A stretch of 7,195 bases of DNA, taken from contig JALOSN010000047.1 in assembly GCA_025458415.1 (NCBI GenBank), positions 1 to 7,195 on the forward strand. The letters run 5' to 3'. The translations under genes were made by a program, and so were the position numbers. Below are positions 1-5,780 of this stretch, piece by piece. The stretch comes from Hydrogenophaga sp. (GTDB taxonomy: Bacteria > Pseudomonadota > Gammaproteobacteria > Burkholderiales > Burkholderiaceae_C). Positions within the stretch are counted from its first letter, which is position 1. Each line of letters begins with the position of its first letter. Below the pieces are notes generated by a model. It was not told the origin of the DNA. It saw only the letters and a program-made list of their open reading frames with translations, and did not search any database.

Positions 1-27
1 GTCCTTTCACCATTCCGGAGATTTCGT

Positions 28-270
28 ATGGGTACTTTTTCCATCTGGCACTGGCTGGTGGTGCTGCTGATCGTGGTCATGGTGTTCGGCACCAAGAAGC
101 TGAAAAACCTGGGTTCTGACCTGGGTGGTGCGGTCAAGGGCTTCAAGGACGGCATGAAAGACGCCCAAAGTGGCGATGCCAGCCCCGATGCACCGGCGAC
201 GGCCAAGGTGACCCAGGACATCAAGGCCGAGCAGGGCGCCATCGACGTCGAAGCCAAGCAGAAGAGCTGA
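28..270 (+). CDS. tatA: Sec-independent protein translocase subunit TatA
   Basis: TatA is the small, abundant subunit of the twin-arginine translocase. It oligomerises in the inner membrane and forms the passage for folded proteins recruited by TatBC. The 80-residue product has the family layout: a short N-terminus, one membrane helix (about residues 5–20), the FG hinge (F20-G21) followed by KKLKNLG, an amphipathic helix to about residue 46, and a disordered, charged tail. The length is normal. GGAG at 17–20 lies 7 bases before the ATG and fixes the start. It is the first of three tat genes on the strand; tatB starts 102 bases after its stop. TatE would look similar, but the adjacent tatB and tatC favour TatA. 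The promoter, if separate, lies outside the window. Confidence 0.96.
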   Translation: MGTFSIWHWLVVLLIVVMVFGTKKLKNLGSDLGGAVKGFKDGMKDAQSGDASPDAPATAKVTQDIKAEQGAIDVEAKQKS

Positions 271-308
271 TGATCGTCCTGGCGCCGGCCTGTGCGCTGG
301 CCGCCGGA

Positions 309-341
309 TTCATGATCCCGCGCAGGGCGTTCGATCATGAA
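309..341. repeat. Perfect 9-bp inverted repeat between tatA and tatB
   Basis: TTCATGATC at 309–317 is matched by its exact reverse complement GATCATGAA at 333–341, with a 15-base GC-rich loop. In RNA this would form a stem-loop just upstream of tatB. No T-run follows, so it is not a typical intrinsic terminator. It could be an mRNA-stabilising hairpin at the 3' end of a tatA transcript, or an operator. The repeat is seen directly; any function is inference. Confidence 0.6.
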
Positions 342-372
342 CGTCAGGTCCGGTCTGCACCATGGCTGAAAC

Positions 373-879
373 ATGATTGATCTGGGCATATCGAAGCTCG
401 CCCTCATCGGGGTGGTGGCCCTGGTGGTGATCGGGCCTGAGAAGCTGCCGAGGGTGGCGCGCACCGTGGGTGCCCTGCTGGGCAAGGCACAGCGCTACGT
501 GGCCGACGTCAAGGCCGAGGTCAGCCGCTCCATCGAGCTGGAAGAGCTGAAGAAGATGAAGGACTCGGTCGAAAGTGCCGCCCGGGATGTGGAATCCTCG
601 GTCAGCACCACCACGGCCGACTTCGAAAAATCGTGGTCCGAAGTGACGGCTGGACTGGAGTCTTCGGGCAACAGTGGCTACGACAGCCAACATGATGCGT
701 TGGGTGCCATCGGTTCGCCCGCGTATCCGGTCTACAAGCATCCCCGCAAGAACTGGCGCATCAAGCAGAAAGCCATGCCCCAGTGGTTCAAGGCCCGCGC
801 GGGAATCCGCACCCGAACACAGTCCGGTGCTGCCCGTGTGGCGCGCTTCAGGCCCCGTCCTTTCAAAGCCCCGCGTTGA
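373..879 (+). CDS. tatB: Sec-independent protein translocase subunit TatB
   Basis: TatB pairs with TatC to form the receptor for twin-arginine signal peptides in the inner membrane. The 168-residue product begins MIDLGISKL, has one membrane helix (about residues 7–20), the hinge GPEKLP (21–26) typical of TatB, a long amphipathic helix (about 27–75), and a serine/threonine-rich linker. The end (residues 121–168) is strongly basic, with 16 Lys/Arg and no acidic residue. The start is fixed because an in-frame TGA at 367–369 lies just upstream. No Shine-Dalgarno sequence is visible; a tiny ATG at 362 reads four codons and stops across the tatB start, so weak or coupled initiation is possible. Its stop overlaps the tatC start by one base. 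Confidence 0.95.
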   Translation: MIDLGISKLALIGVVALVVIGPEKLPRVARTVGALLGKAQRYVADVKAEVSRSIELEELKKMKDSVESAARDVESSVSTTTADFEKSWSEVTAGLESSGNSGYDSQHDALGAIGSPAYPVYKHPRKNWRIKQKAMPQWFKARAGIRTRTQSGAARVARFRPRPFKAPR

Positions 880-1670
880 TGTCCGCCCCTGATCCGAAGA
901 CCGACGAGCTCGCCGGCACCGAACAACCTTTTGTGCAGCACCTCATGGAGCTGCGCGATCGTCTGCTGTATGGCATCGCCGGGCTGGGTGTGTGCATGGC
1001 CCTGCTGGCCATCTGGCCAGGGCCCAGTGGCCTGATCGACTTCATCGCCCAGCCGATCCGGGCCCACATGCCGGAAGACGCCAAGCTGATTGCCGTCGGT
1101 GTGTTTTCGCCCTTCTTTGTGCCCCTCAAGGTACTGGCCATGGGGGCTCTGTTGCTGTCTCTTCCCTGGTGGATGTACCAGGTCTGGGCCTTCGTGGCCC
1201 CGGGGCTGTACAGCCATGAGAAGCGCTTTGCCGTGCCCTTGATCGTGGTGGGCAGCCTGCTGGCCTATGTCGGCATCGGCTTTGTCCAGTTTTTCGTGCT
1301 GGACAAGATGTTCGGCTTCATCCAGGGATTCACGCCCGCCAGTGTGGCCGCCACGCCGGACATCGCGTCCTATGTCGAGGCCATTCTCTCCCTGTACCTG
1401 GCCTTCGGGCTGGCCTTCCAGGTGCCCATCGTGGTGGTTCTTCTGGTGCGGCTGAACATGGTGACGGTGCAGAAGCTCAAGGACTTCAGGGGTTACTTCA
1501 TCGTGGTGGCCTTCATCATCGCCGCCATCGTCACGCCACCGGATGTGATTTCGCAGCTGGCACTGGCCATCCCCATGTGTCTTCTGTACGAGCTGGGCAT
1601 ATGGGGTTCGAGATGGTTTGCCAAGCCGGTCAAAGCCGAAGCCGATGCGGCCGGCAACGAAGCTTCGTGA
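879..1670 (+). CDS. tatC: Sec-independent protein translocase subunit TatC
   Basis: TatC is the six-helix inner-membrane core of the Tat translocase and binds the twin-arginine motif directly. The 263-residue product aligns by eye with E. coli TatC throughout: HLMELRDRLL (21–30, with the conserved Glu24), SPFFVPLK (77–84), QVWAFVAPGLYSHEKR (101–116, with Glu114 in the signal-binding site), DIASY (161–165), and TPPDVISQ (219–226, with Asp222). Hydrophobic segments fit six helices, followed by a short Ala/Glu-rich tail. The reading frame is open upstream to 783, but the ATG at 879 is preferred: it overlaps the tatB stop as TGATG, which suggests translational coupling, and gives a normal length. 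No clear ribosome binding site precedes it. It is the last tat gene; the next gene is convergent. Confidence 0.97.
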   Translation: MSAPDPKTDELAGTEQPFVQHLMELRDRLLYGIAGLGVCMALLAIWPGPSGLIDFIAQPIRAHMPEDAKLIAVGVFSPFFVPLKVLAMGALLLSLPWWMYQVWAFVAPGLYSHEKRFAVPLIVVGSLLAYVGIGFVQFFVLDKMFGFIQGFTPASVAATPDIASYVEAILSLYLAFGLAFQVPIVVVLLVRLNMVTVQKLKDFRGYFIVVAFIIAAIVTPPDVISQLALAIPMCLLYELGIWGSRWFAKPVKAEADAAGNEAS

Positions 1671-1722
1671 TCAGACAGGGTTGTCCTGAGGGGCGTCGAC
1701 AGCGGGATGGGCGGGACTTGAC

Positions 1723-1739
1723 GGCGTTGTGAACACGCC
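1723..1739. terminator. Weak hairpin between convergent tatC and the protease gene
   Basis: GGCGT (1723–1727) and ACGCC (1735–1739) form a 5-bp stem with a 7-base loop in the 84-bp gap between two convergent genes, where a terminator is expected. No T-run follows on either strand, so this is only a candidate. Nothing else of note is visible in the gap. Confidence 0.2.
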
Positions 1740-1754
1740 CCAGCTTCTGACCGG

Positions 1755-2912
1755 TCAGCGCCTCTGGCCGTTGCCGGCCGGAAGATTTCGCCGTGCCGGG
1801 GTCACATCGACCGTTGTGCGGCCATCCCGGCGCAGGACGTGCAGCTTGGACGGGGTGCCCGGGGTGAGCGCCGCCACAGCTGACAGCAATTCGGGCACGC
1901 TGCCCACCTCGCGTTCTCCCACCTGCGTGATCACGTCACCCGGGCGGATGCCGGCCTGTGCAGCGGGACCGTTCTGGAGTACGCCGGTGATGATCACACC
2001 TTGGGTTCCGGGGATGCCAAAGCTCTCGGCCATCTCCGCCGTCAGGTCCTGCGGTTCAACACCGATCCAGCCCCGTGTCACCTGTCCGTCCCGGACAATG
2101 GCCTCCAGCACGCTGCGGGCGGTGGATGTCGGGATGGCGAATCCGATGCCCATCGATCCGCCCGATCGTGAATAGATGGCGGTGTTGATGCCCATCAGGT
2201 GGCCGTGGACGTCGACCAGTGCACCACCGGAGTTCCCGGGGTTGATGGCGGCGTCGGTCTGGATGAAATTCTCGAAGGTGTTGATGCCCAGCTGGGTACG
2301 CCCCAGGGCGCTGACAATGCCGCTGGTCACGGTCTGGCCCACGCCGAACGGGTTGCCAATGGCCAGCACCGGATCCCCGATGGCCAGCCCGTCCGAATTG
2401 CCAAGTGTGATCACGGGCAGGTCGGACAGATTCACCTTCAGGATGGCCAGGTCGGTTTCGGGATCGGTCCCGATCACCTGGGCCACCGATTTGCGCCCGT
2501 CATTGAGTACCACCTCGATCTCGTCGGCTTCCTCGATGACGTGGTTGTTGGTGAGTATGTAACCGGAGGGGCTGACGATCACGCCCGACCCGAGTCCCGT
2601 CTGAGGTTGTGCACGGCCTTGCTCACCGAAAAAGAACCGGAACCAGGGATCCGCGCTTTGTGGATGGTTGGCCACCGCCTTGCTGGTGTTGATGCTGACC
2701 ACCGCTGCCGAAGCGGTCTGGGCCGCAGCCCTGAAGCTGAAGGTGCCCTGGGGCAGGTCAGGGGTCGCGGTGGTCACCGCTTCGAACACCGGTACGACCG
2801 ACGTGATGCCAGGGCGCCGATCGAGCCACTGCGGTTTCAGGGTGGCCACCACGAAGAAGACGGCCACCAGGACGGTGACCGATTGGGCAAACAGCAGCCA
2901 GAGTCGTTTCAT
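1755..2912 (-). CDS. Membrane-anchored HtrA-family serine protease, DegS/DegQ-like, one PDZ domain
   Basis: This is a periplasmic-facing S1C serine protease for quality control or regulated proteolysis of envelope proteins. The 385-residue product begins MKRLWLLFAQ and has one N-terminal hydrophobic segment (about residues 5–24) without a clear cleavage site, so it is probably a membrane anchor. A linker follows, then the trypsin-fold domain with catalytic His124 (TNNHVI), Asp154 (TDLAILKV) and Ser228 (GNSGG, 226–230), then a single PDZ domain (about 280–372). One PDZ plus an anchor is the DegS layout; DegQ and DegP have two PDZ domains. The frame is open upstream to 3071, but the upstream residues look non-coding and the hydrophobic anchor marks the start. 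An ATG six bases earlier (2918) is an equal alternative. The PDZ is complete. Substrates cannot be told from sequence. It is divergent from the microprotein gene and convergent with tatC. Confidence 0.93.
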   Translation of the reverse strand: MKRLWLLFAQSVTVLVAVFFVVATLKPQWLDRRPGITSVVPVFEAVTTATPDLPQGTFSFRAAAQTASAAVVSINTSKAVANHPQSADPWFRFFFGEQGRAQPQTGLGSGVIVSPSGYILTNNHVIEEADEIEVVLNDGRKSVAQVIGTDPETDLAILKVNLSDLPVITLGNSDGLAIGDPVLAIGNPFGVGQTVTSGIVSALGRTQLGINTFENFIQTDAAINPGNSGGALVDVHGHLMGINTAIYSRSGGSMGIGFAIPTSTARSVLEAIVRDGQVTRGWIGVEPQDLTAEMAESFGIPGTQGVIITGVLQNGPAAQAGIRPGDVITQVGEREVGSVPELLSAVAALTPGTPSKLHVLRRDGRTTVDVTPARRNLPAGNGQRR

Positions 2913-2967
2913 GGGCATGACGGGTATCGGGGCCTCGGCCAGGGGGCATGAGCCCAGTATTGTCCCG

Positions 2968-2996
2968 CATATGGGTGCAGGAGCGGGTTTCTTCAA
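2968..2996 (-). promoter_or_regulatory. Possible sigma-70 promoter for the protease gene
   Basis: On the minus strand, TTGAAG (plus positions 2991–2996) and CATATG (2968–2973) are separated by exactly 17 bases and lie about 55 bases upstream of the protease start. They match the consensus hexamers at 4/6 and 3/6 positions. The spacing is right but the match is weak, so this is only a candidate. Confidence 0.22.
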
Positions 2997-3011
2997 GCCG
3001 AATCGACCGCG

Positions 3012-3053
3012 TTGACCCAGATCAAGGCGAGCCGGTCCCCAAGCGGGTGCAAT
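3012..3053 (+). promoter_or_regulatory. FNR/ANR-type box with class II promoter spacing
   Basis: TTGAC-CCAG-ATCAA at 3012–3025 matches the FNR/ANR/CRP-like consensus TTGAT-N4-ATCAA at 9 of 10 positions. TGCAAT at 3048–3053 (4/6 to TATAAT) begins 22 bases after the box. With a start point near 3060 the box would be centred at -41.5, the classic position for class II activation by FNR-family regulators. It would drive the microprotein gene at 3088 and perhaps the Nif3–pdxA pair. The match and spacing are seen; binding is inferred. A similar 9/10 match occurs inside the protease coding region, so chance cannot be excluded. Confidence 0.45.
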
Positions 3054-3076
3054 CGGAAAGCCTTCAACCATGCGAA

Positions 3077-3081
3077 CGGAG
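3077..3081 (+). promoter_or_regulatory. Ribosome binding site of the microprotein gene
   Basis: CGGAG lies 6 bases before the ATG at 3088. It decides the start in favour of this codon over the in-frame ATG at 3070, which has no such site. Confidence 0.7.
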
Positions 3082-3087
3082 CCGAAA

Positions 3088-3231
3088 ATGAAAGCGATAG
3101 TGGACCTGTTCTCGACAGACTATGGGCTGTTCAGCATCGGGGTCATTCTCTTCATGCTGGTCATGGCGTTCTGGTTCTACCGGTTCTTCATGTCCAAGAT
3201 CGAAGAGTCCGAAAAGAACAGCAACCGCTGA
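3088..3231 (+). CDS. 47-residue single-pass membrane microprotein, DUF3149-like
   Basis: This is a short gene with a good ribosome binding site. The product begins MKAIVDLFSTDYGLFSIG, has one strongly hydrophobic segment (about residues 14–31, rich in Phe, Met, Leu and Val), then a basic-aromatic YRFFMSKI stretch and a charged tail with three Glu (EESEKNSNR). This layout, with the N-terminal LF-TDYGL block, is what I recall of the DUF3149 family of very small proteobacterial membrane proteins. The family has no known function. The orientation is probably N-terminus out, judged from the positive residues after the helix. It stands 85 bases before the Nif3 gene on the same strand and is divergent from the protease gene. 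The FNR-like box upstream suggests oxygen-linked expression. The family assignment is from memory of the motif only. Confidence 0.8.
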   Translation: MKAIVDLFSTDYGLFSIGVILFMLVMAFWFYRFFMSKIEESEKNSNR

Positions 3232-3316
3232 ATCCGCGCGCGCTCGGTGTCAGAATGTGGATGGAAGGGTCGCTGCGCCAGCGCTCGACCCACGTAGAAC
3301 CTGTTGACCCGCGTGC

Positions 3317-4096
3317 ATGCCGCCATCTCCCTCACAGCCTGTCGATCGGTCGCGCCTGCTCTCCGAGCTGGATGGCCTGCTGCAGCCGCAGCTCTTTCAT
3401 GACTATGGTCCCAATGGCCTTCAGGTCGAGGGGCGATCGTCCATCCGCACCCTGGTCAGTGGCGTCACGGCCAGCCTGGCCCTGATCGACGCAGCCATCG
3501 AGGCCGGGGCCGATGCCATTCTGGTCCACCATGGCCTGTTCTGGCGTGGTCAGGAGGGCAGGGTGACCGGCTGGATGCGCCAGCGCCTGGGGCGTTTGCT
3601 GACCCATGACGTCAATCTGCTGGCTTACCACCTCCCTCTTGATGCGCACCCGACCCTGGGCAACAACGCCCAACTGGCGCTCAGGCTGTCGATCCGGATG
3701 CCCGATGCGCCATCTGCCCGGTTCGGTGACCAGGGGCTGGGTTTCCTGGGGGATCGTGAGCCGGGCACCCTGGCGCAGCTGGTCCAGGATGTGCAAACCG
3801 GTCTGTCGCGGCCTGCCATCGTGATCGGTGATCCTGATCGCCGGGTTTGCCGCGTTGCACTGTGTACCGGTGGTGCTCAGGGTTATTTCGAAGCCGCCAT
3901 TGCCGCCGGAGCCGATGTGTTCATCACGGGCGAGATTTCCGAACCCCAGGCGCACTATGCGCGCGAGAGTGGGGTTGCCTACATCGCCTGCGGCCACCAC
4001 GCGTCCGAGCGCTATGGCGTTGCAGCCCTGGGTGGGCATGTGGCTGGCATGCTGGGCCTTGAGCACCGGTTCATCGATATCGACAATCCGGCATGA
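3317..4096 (+). CDS. Nif3/YbgI-family dinuclear-metal protein
   Basis: This belongs to the Nif3-like family (YbgI in E. coli), whose members form toroidal hexamers with a two-metal site in each subunit. Databases often label it 'GTP cyclohydrolase 1 type 2', but the physiological role is not settled. The 259-residue product has every expected metal-site motif: VHHGLFW (His71, His72), YHLPLDAH (His105, Asp109) and GHHASER (His227 or His228, Glu231). FHDYGPNGLQVEG near the N-terminus (27–39) is also typical. The length is close to E. coli YbgI (247). The start is bounded by an in-frame TGA at 3305–3307 and no Shine-Dalgarno sequence is obvious. Its stop overlaps the pdxA start as ATGA, so the two are probably translated together. 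Confidence 0.92.
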   Translation: MPPSPSQPVDRSRLLSELDGLLQPQLFHDYGPNGLQVEGRSSIRTLVSGVTASLALIDAAIEAGADAILVHHGLFWRGQEGRVTGWMRQRLGRLLTHDVNLLAYHLPLDAHPTLGNNAQLALRLSIRMPDAPSARFGDQGLGFLGDREPGTLAQLVQDVQTGLSRPAIVIGDPDRRVCRVALCTGGAQGYFEAAIAAGADVFITGEISEPQAHYARESGVAYIACGHHASERYGVAALGGHVAGMLGLEHRFIDIDNPA

Positions 4097-5136
4097 CGAT
4101 GCACCGGACCTTTCTCCCGCTGGTCGTTTCGATGGGTGATCCCGCCGGGATTGGTCCTGAGATCGTGGTGGCTGCTGCTGCAAGGCAGCCTGAGCTGTTG
4201 TCGCGTCTCGTGGTGGCGGGCGACGTTGCCACCCTTGAGCGGGCGGCGCAGGTGATGAGCCGGGGAGGTTGCCCGCAGGTGCCCGACATCCGGGTCGTGG
4301 ATGGCCCGGACGGGCTGGCACAGCCGGCGGGAGGGGGGCTGGCGGTCTGGCAGGCTTGTGAGCCCCATGACACGGTGCCGTTCGGACAGACCAGCCCGGT
4401 GGCTGGCCGGGCAGCCGCCCAATGCATCCGTGAGGCCACCAACGCCGTGCTGCGCGGACAGGCATGCGCGCTGGTGACAGCACCGGTGCACAAGGAGGCG
4501 CTCTCGCTGGCCGGTGTGCCGTGGCCAGGGCATACCGAAATGCTCCAGTCCCTGGCCGCAGACCACATGGGTTGCACGGTGGCCGAGCTGCCCGTGCGGA
4601 TGATGCTCAGCGAGCCGCGCCTGAAAACCGTCCTGGTGAGCATTCACATCTCCCTGCGTGACGCCATCGCCGCCGTCACGCGAGACCGTGTCTTGCAGAC
4701 CCTGGAAATCACCGACCGCCATTTCCGGCGTTTTGGCGGGCGCAGTCCCCGCATGGCGGTTGCCGGCCTGAATCCACACGCCGGCGAAGGGGGTCTTTTC
4801 GGCCGGGAAGAAATCGAGGAGATCGCACCCGCAGTGCAAGCGGCCCGGGCGGCTGGCCTGGATGCCCACGGCCCCTATCCGCCCGATACCGTGTTCATGC
4901 AGGCGCGCTCAGGCGCTTTCGACGTGGTCATTGCGATGTACCACGACCAGGGGTTGATCCCGGTGAAACTGCTCGGCCTGGAGCACGGTGTCAACACCAC
5001 CCTGGGGTTGCCGCTGGTGCGCACCAGCCCGGACCATGGCACGGCTTTCGACCTGGCCGGGAAGGCGATGGCCCGTCCCGACAGCCTGATGGAAGCCATC
5101 AAGGCGGCGTTCGCCGCGGTGAGCGACCCTGGCTGA
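4093..5136 (+). CDS. pdxA: 4-hydroxythreonine-4-phosphate dehydrogenase PdxA
   Basis: PdxA oxidises 4-phosphohydroxy-L-threonine with NAD; the product loses CO2 and feeds pyridoxine 5'-phosphate synthesis by PdxJ in the DXP-dependent vitamin B6 pathway in the cytoplasm. The 347-residue product carries GDPAGIGPEI (15–24), PGHTEML (145–151), NPHAGEGG (227–234), MYHDQG (282–287) and TSPDHGTAFDLAG (311–323). The three zinc-binding histidines of the E. coli enzyme correspond to His185, His229 and His284. His185 sits in SIHISLRD, where THLPL is more usual. The length is normal. The start overlaps the Nif3 stop (ATGA); an ATG two codons later is possible. In many gammaproteobacteria pdxA adjoins surA and rsmA; here neither is adjacent. 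A broad-specificity PdxA2-like paralogue is possible but less likely. Confidence 0.94.
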   Translation: MTMHRTFLPLVVSMGDPAGIGPEIVVAAAARQPELLSRLVVAGDVATLERAAQVMSRGGCPQVPDIRVVDGPDGLAQPAGGGLAVWQACEPHDTVPFGQTSPVAGRAAAQCIREATNAVLRGQACALVTAPVHKEALSLAGVPWPGHTEMLQSLAADHMGCTVAELPVRMMLSEPRLKTVLVSIHISLRDAIAAVTRDRVLQTLEITDRHFRRFGGRSPRMAVAGLNPHAGEGGLFGREEIEEIAPAVQAARAAGLDAHGPYPPDTVFMQARSGAFDVVIAMYHDQGLIPVKLLGLEHGVNTTLGLPLVRTSPDHGTAFDLAGKAMARPDSLMEAIKAAFAAVSDPG

Positions 5137-5143
5137 GGGGGTC

Positions 5144-5157
5144 GCCCGCCCTCGGGC
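5144..5157 (+). terminator. Candidate hairpin terminator between pdxA and mscL
   Basis: GCCCG (5144–5148), loop CCCT, CGGGC (5153–5157) form a compact GC-rich stem-loop in the 22-bp gap between the two convergent stops, followed on the plus strand by the pyrimidine-rich TTCACTTCTT. The tail is interrupted, so termination would be imperfect. The location fits a shared terminator for pdxA and mscL. Confidence 0.4.
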
Positions 5158-5158
5158 T

Positions 5159-5581
5159 TCACTTCTTGAGGCTGTCCCTGATCTCGCGCAGCAGCACGAT
5201 GTCTTCGGGGGTGGCCGCTGGTGCGGGCGGCGGGGCTTCCTTCTTCAGGCGGTTGATCTGCTTGACCATCAGGAAGATGATGAACGCGAGGATCAGGAAG
5301 TTGATGGCCACGCTGATGAAGCTGCCATAGGCCAGCACCGGGACACCGGCCTCCTTGAGCGCCGCCAGTGTCGGGGTCGTGCCTTCCGGCACGGCGCCCA
5401 GCGCCAGGTAGAGGTTGGAAAAATCGAGATTGCCGAAGACCGATCCGACCACCGGCATGATGACGTCGTCGACCATCGAGCCGACGATCTTGCCGAATGC
5501 GCCTCCGATGATCACGCCAACCGCCAGGTCGATGACATTGCCCTTGACGGCAAATTCCTTGAATTCCTGCATCATGCCCAT
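5159..5581 (-). CDS. mscL: Large-conductance mechanosensitive channel MscL
   Basis: MscL is the pentameric inner-membrane channel that opens under high membrane tension and releases solutes during hypo-osmotic shock. The 140-residue product has the N-terminal amphipathic helix (MQEFKEFAVKGN), a first membrane helix with IDLAVGVIIGGAFGKIV (17–33, including gate residues Leu19 and Val23 and glycines 22, 26 and 30 at the same numbers as in E. coli), a periplasmic loop (about 48–85), a second membrane helix (about 86–108), a Pro/Ala linker (117–123), and the C-terminal bundle helix EDIVLLREIRDSLKK. The start at 5581 is set by GGAGGA five bases upstream. It is convergent with pdxA and divergent from petA. 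The C-terminus ends soon after the bundle helix, as in related proteins. Confidence 0.97.
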   Translation of the reverse strand: MGMMQEFKEFAVKGNVIDLAVGVIIGGAFGKIVGSMVDDVIMPVVGSVFGNLDFSNLYLALGAVPEGTTPTLAALKEAGVPVLAYGSFISVAINFLILAFIIFLMVKQINRLKKEAPPPAPAATPEDIVLLREIRDSLKK

Positions 5582-5586
5582 GGGAC

Positions 5587-5592
5587 TCCTCC
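5587..5592 (-). promoter_or_regulatory. Strong ribosome binding site of mscL
   Basis: On the minus strand GGAGGA lies 5 bases before the ATG at 5581. It favours this start (MGMMQEF) over the ATG two codons later (MQEF), which is the shorter form seen in some relatives. Confidence 0.75.
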
Positions 5593-5689
5593 AGTCGGGT
5601 ATTGCACCCGTTGCACGTTGATAGACACCTTGGTAGACCTGAGCCTACCTTGAACATTGTCCCATGGCCGACAAAAGTACTCAGGCTGT

Positions 5690-5731
5690 CTGATTCAAGT
5701 CAAGCGGCTTCGCCTGTCCGGCCGTGACAAT
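5690..5731 (+). promoter_or_regulatory. FNR-like box with class II promoter spacing upstream of petA
   Basis: CTGAT-TCAA-GTCAA at 5690–5703 matches TTGAT-N4-ATCAA at 8 of 10 positions and is symmetric in its mismatches. GACAAT at 5726–5731 (4/6 to TATAAT) starts 22 bases after the box, exactly the gap seen at the other site (3012–3053). A start near 5738 would place the box at -41.5. It would give petA a leader of roughly 95 bases. An 8/10 match alone is expected by chance about once in a window of this size, so the spacing is the main support. Confidence 0.3.
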
Positions 5732-5780
5732 AGTCCAGTCCCCTACCCCGGCAAGCCACAGTCGGTAATTTTCGGTCCAG

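Noticed and set aside
783..878. Upstream extension of TatC to the ATG at 783
   Set aside because: The added 32 residues match no TatC, overlap the tatB tail in another frame, and the TGATG junction at 877–881 gives a better start.
1657..1668. ACGAAGCTTCGT, a perfect 12-bp palindrome at the end of tatC
   Set aside because: It has no loop, is not followed by a T-run, and lies mostly within tatC codons. It is a poor terminator, and one palindrome of this size is not surprising.
2185..2198. TTGAT-GCCC-ATCAG, a 9/10 FNR-box match
   Set aside because: It lies inside the protease coding sequence, where it encodes part of a conserved HLMGINT segment on the minus strand. It is best explained by codons and shows that such matches can arise by chance here.
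2913..3071. N-terminal extension of the protease to 3071
   Set aside because: The added 53 residues are Pro/Gly/Arg-rich without family similarity, would place the membrane anchor internally, and would overlap the FNR-like box.
3271..3283. CGCTG-CGC-CAGCG hairpin between the microprotein and Nif3 genes
   Set aside because: The 5-bp stem has no T-run after it; such stems are common in GC-rich DNA.
4074..4083. TCGATATCGA palindrome near the end of the Nif3 gene
   Set aside because: It is explained by the codons for Ile-Asp-Ile-Asp and has no repeat partner elsewhere that I could see.
3332..4483. Long minus-strand open frame (383 codons) across the Nif3 gene and the pdxA start
   Set aside because: It is antisense to well-supported genes, its protein is rich in Pro, Arg, Gly and Gln without a recognisable domain, and long antisense frames are usual in GC-rich genomes.
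5632..5649. GGTAG-N8-CTACC inverted repeat upstream of mscL
   Set aside because: The arms are only 5 bp and no promoter element aligns with it, so chance is likely.
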